DNA from: Micromonospora chokoriensis
GTDB lineage: Bacteria > Actinomycetota > Actinomycetes > Mycobacteriales > Micromonosporaceae
NCBI RefSeq assembly: GCF_000718555.1
Contig: NZ_JOAN01000026.1
Location: 19,210-83,209 of the forward strand
DNA: 64,000 bases
Direction of reading: 5' to 3'
Below the pieces are notes generated by a model. It saw nothing but the letters and a program-made list of their open reading frames with translations. It did no database searches and was not told the DNA's origin. Position 1 is the first letter of the stretch; every line of letters begins with the position of its first letter. The position numbers and the translations under genes are program-made. Positions 62,030 through 64,000 of this stretch are shown in pieces.

Positions 62030-64000
62030 ATGGCCAACCACACCACCGGCACCCCGCACCACCTTCGACACCCGACCCGGGCAGGGTTGGCCGCCATCGC
62101 CGCCACCCTGCTCGCCGCCACCTCGGTGACCGCCCTCGCGGTCACCGGCACCGCGACCCCGGCCTCGGCGGCGGGGCTGTCCCCCTTCGACATCCCCAAT
62201 CGGGGCGCCACCGTTCCGTTCGTCGAGCAGGAGGCGGAGGAGACCGCCCACAACGGCACGAAGATCGGCCCGGACCGGCGCTACGGCACGTTGCCGTCCG
62301 AGGCGTCCGGTCGGGAGGCGGTCACCCTCGACGCCGTCGGCGAGTACGTCGAGTTCACCCTCACCGCTCCGGCCAACGCGGTGACCTTCCGCTACAGCCT
62401 GCCGGACAACTCGGCCGGCACCGGCCGGGACGCCGCCATCGACCTGCGGGCCAACGGGTCGCTGCTGAAGTCGGTCCCGGTGACGTCGAAGTACGGCTGG
62501 TACTACGGCGGATACCCGTTCAACAACAACCCGGGTGACACCAACCCGCACCACTTCTACGACGAGACCCGGGCCATGTTCGGCAGCACCCAGCCGGCCG
62601 GTACCAAGATCCGGTTCCAGGTCTCCTCGACCGCCCAGTCACCCTCGTTCACCATCGACCTGGCCGACTTCGAGCTGGTCGCCCCGGCGATCACGAAGCC
62701 CTCCGGTGTGCTCGACGTGGTCACGGACTTCGGGGCCGACCCGAGCGGCGCGACCGACTCGACCGCGAAGTTCCAGGCGGCGGTCGACGCCGGAAAGGCC
62801 CAGGGTCGGGCGGTCTGGATCCCGACCGGCACCTTCACCCTCTGGGATCACGTGGTGGTCGACGGGGTGACCCTGCGCGGCGCAGGTCCCTGGTATTCGG
62901 TGCTCGGCGGCCGGCACCCCACCGAGCGGCACCGGTCCGTCGGCATCTACGGCAAGTACGTCCCCGGTGGCGGCTACACCGGCCCGGTGCGCGCGCACGA
63001 GGCGAACGGGCCGAGCCGCAACGTCACCCTGCGGGACTTCGCCATCATCGGCGACATCCGCGAGCGGATCGACGACGACCAGGTCAATGCCCTGGGCGGG
63101 GCGATGACCAACTCGGTGGTCGACAACCTCTGGCTGGAGAACACAAAGGTCGGGGCGTGGATGGACGGCCCGATGGACAACTTCACCATCCGCAACAGCC
63201 GGATCCTGGACCAGACCGCGGACGGGGTGAACTTCCACACCGGCGTGACCAATTCGACGGTGACGAACACCTTCGTCCGCAACACCGGCGACGACGCGTT
63301 GGCGATGTGGGCGCAGAGCGTGCCGAACGTCAACAACTCCTTCACCCACAACACCATCGGGGTGACCCTGCTGGCGAACCACCTGGTCAGCTACGGCGGT
63401 CGGGACATCAAGATCACCGACAACGTGACGGCCGATTCGCTGTCCAACGGCGGCGGCATCCACGTCGCGAACCGCTACCCCGGCGTGCAGGGCGCCACCG
63501 GAGTCCAGGGCACCTGGACGATCGCCCGGAACACGTTGATCCGCAACGGCAACTCGGACTACAACTGGAACTTCGGTGTCGGGGCGATCTGGTTCTCCGC
63601 GCTCAACGAGGCGTTCCAGAACCCCACCATCAACATCACCGACACCGACATCCTGGACAGCTCCTACGCGGCGCTGCACTGGATCGAAGGCCAGACCAAC
63701 GGGATCAACCTCACCAACGTACGCATCGATGGCGCTGGCACTTATGCGCTCCAGGTGCAGGCGAACAGTCAGGTGTCCTTCACCAACGTACGGGCCACCA
63801 ACATCGCGCAGAGCAACCCGATCCACAACTGCGTCGGTGCCGGCTTCCAGATCACCCAGGGCTCCGGCAACTCCGGCTGGTACACCCCGACCCCGTACTG
63901 CGGCCCGTGGCCGAACCCGCAGTGGGGCGGCGGACCCACCAGCCCACCGCCGACCACCCCGCCCCCCACCACCCCGCCCCCGACCACCCCGCCTCCCACC
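62030..64000 (+). CDS. Secreted beta-helix glycanase with carbohydrate-binding domain (GH87-like), cut by the window end
   Basis: Open from ATG 62030 (after GAAAGGGAG) with no stop before the window ends, at least 657 residues. Signal peptide: positively charged N terminus, a hydrophobic run, then TATPASAAG. Next, residues ~55-210 look like a beta-sandwich carbohydrate-binding domain (VEQEAEE; GEYVEFTLTAP; YSLPDNSAGTGRDAAIDL). From ~215 a right-handed beta-helix follows, starting VTDFGADPSGATDSTAKFQAAVDAG and passing DQTADGVNFHTG and NTGDDALAMW, acidic pairs in the position of the GH87 catalytic residues. A TTPPP linker closes it, so a further domain lies outside. Candidate alpha-1,3-glucanase or mycodextranase feeding the adjoining transporter. 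Confidence 0.75.
   Translation, partial: MANHTTGTPHHLRHPTRAGLAAIAATLLAATSVTALAVTGTATPASAAGLSPFDIPNRGATVPFVEQEAEETAHNGTKIGPDRRYGTLPSEASGREAVTLDAVGEYVEFTLTAPANAVTFRYSLPDNSAGTGRDAAIDLRANGSLLKSVPVTSKYGWYYGGYPFNNNPGDTNPHHFYDETRAMFGSTQPAGTKIRFQVSSTAQSPSFTIDLADFELVAPAITKPSGVLDVVTDFGADPSGATDSTAKFQAAVDAGKAQGRAVWIPTGTFTLWDHVVVDGVTLRGAGPWYSVLGGRHPTERHRSVGIYGKYVPGGGYTGPVRAHEANGPSRNVTLRDFAIIGDIRERIDDDQVNALGGAMTNSVVDNLWLENTKVGAWMDGPMDNFTIRNSRILDQTADGVNFHTGVTNSTVTNTFVRNTGDDALAMWAQSVPNVNNSFTHNTIGVTLLANHLVSYGGRDIKITDNVTADSLSNGGGIHVANRYPGVQGATGVQGTWTIARNTLIRNGNSDYNWNFGVGAIWFSALNEAFQNPTINITDTDILDSSYAALHWIEGQTNGINLTNVRIDGAGTYALQVQANSQVSFTNVRATNIAQSNPIHNCVGAGFQITQGSGNSGWYTPTPYCGPWPNPQWGGGPTSPPPTTPPPTTPPPTTPPPT

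Overview
The window is about 64 kb of very GC-rich chromosome from a filamentous actinomycete, most likely Micromonosporaceae (Micromonospora or a close relative). The signs are strong third-position GC, many GTG starts and likely leaderless genes, a bldC developmental regulator, a DUF3073 protein, a valine dehydrogenase, the fabG4/maoC/fadA lipid locus typical of Actinobacteria, and short dispersed palindromes built on TTGATCATGAAGTT- and CGATCTTGCAGTTTC-like arms. I see no insertion sequence, prophage, CRISPR array or rRNA. This is core chromosome with a few accessory cassettes.

Layout. 0-9 kb: purD; a fatty-acid group (acyl-CoA ligase, acyl-CoA dehydrogenase, SCP2 protein) with a divergent TetR regulator and a palindromic operator; two DedA membrane proteins around a two-component system. 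8.8-12.8 kb: a tight four-gene operon coding for a NrtR-type Nudix regulator, a J-domain/pseudokinase fusion, a VWA protein and a PurA-like ligase, with a 16-bp tandem repeat at its promoter; I regard this as the best candidate for an undescribed system. 12.9-16.5 kb: maoC-fabG4 divergent from a thiolase, with a palindrome that shares its half-site with the TetR operator. 17-20.4 kb: a polyprenyl-phosphate-type glycosyltransferase and a frameshifted polytopic membrane protein. 20.5-32.9 kb: scattered de novo purine genes (purB, purSQL, purF, purM) interleaved with a ComB-like phosphatase, a secreted/membrane protein with a YGQ-rich tail, and a sterol-carrier-like protein.

33-34.4 kb: a two-gene RiPP locus, radical SAM/SPASM maturase plus a 75-aa precursor ending in an aromatic/Asn core. 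34.4-44.2 kb: DUF3073, valine dehydrogenase, a conserved hypothetical gene, bldC, an F420-type oxidoreductase, a methyltransferase, a small EF-hand-like repeat protein, two beta-oxidation enzymes, an amino-acid-type binding lipoprotein and small conserved proteins. 44.4-44.8 kb: tRNA-Phe, tRNA-Asp and tRNA-Glu on the minus strand. 45-52.3 kb: a polysaccharide deacetylase lipoprotein, then a light/carotenoid block (MerR-B12 regulator, idi, crtI, crtE; divergent crtB and photolyase). 52.3-55 kb: a serine hydrolase and a flavin disulfide oxidoreductase. 55.5-64 kb: an alpha-glucan locus (LacI regulator, ABC binding protein, two permeases, GH13 enzyme, secreted beta-helix glycanase cut by the window end).

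The genes connect in several ways. purD, purB, purS, purQ, purL, purF and purM cover most of the IMP route, so the PurA-like gene at 8.8 kb, which has a changed aspartate-recognition loop and sits in a regulatory operon, is probably not the housekeeping enzyme. The two fatty-acid loci probably share one TetR regulon. The carotenoid block pairs pigment synthesis with DNA photorepair behind a cobalamin-type photoreceptor regulator.
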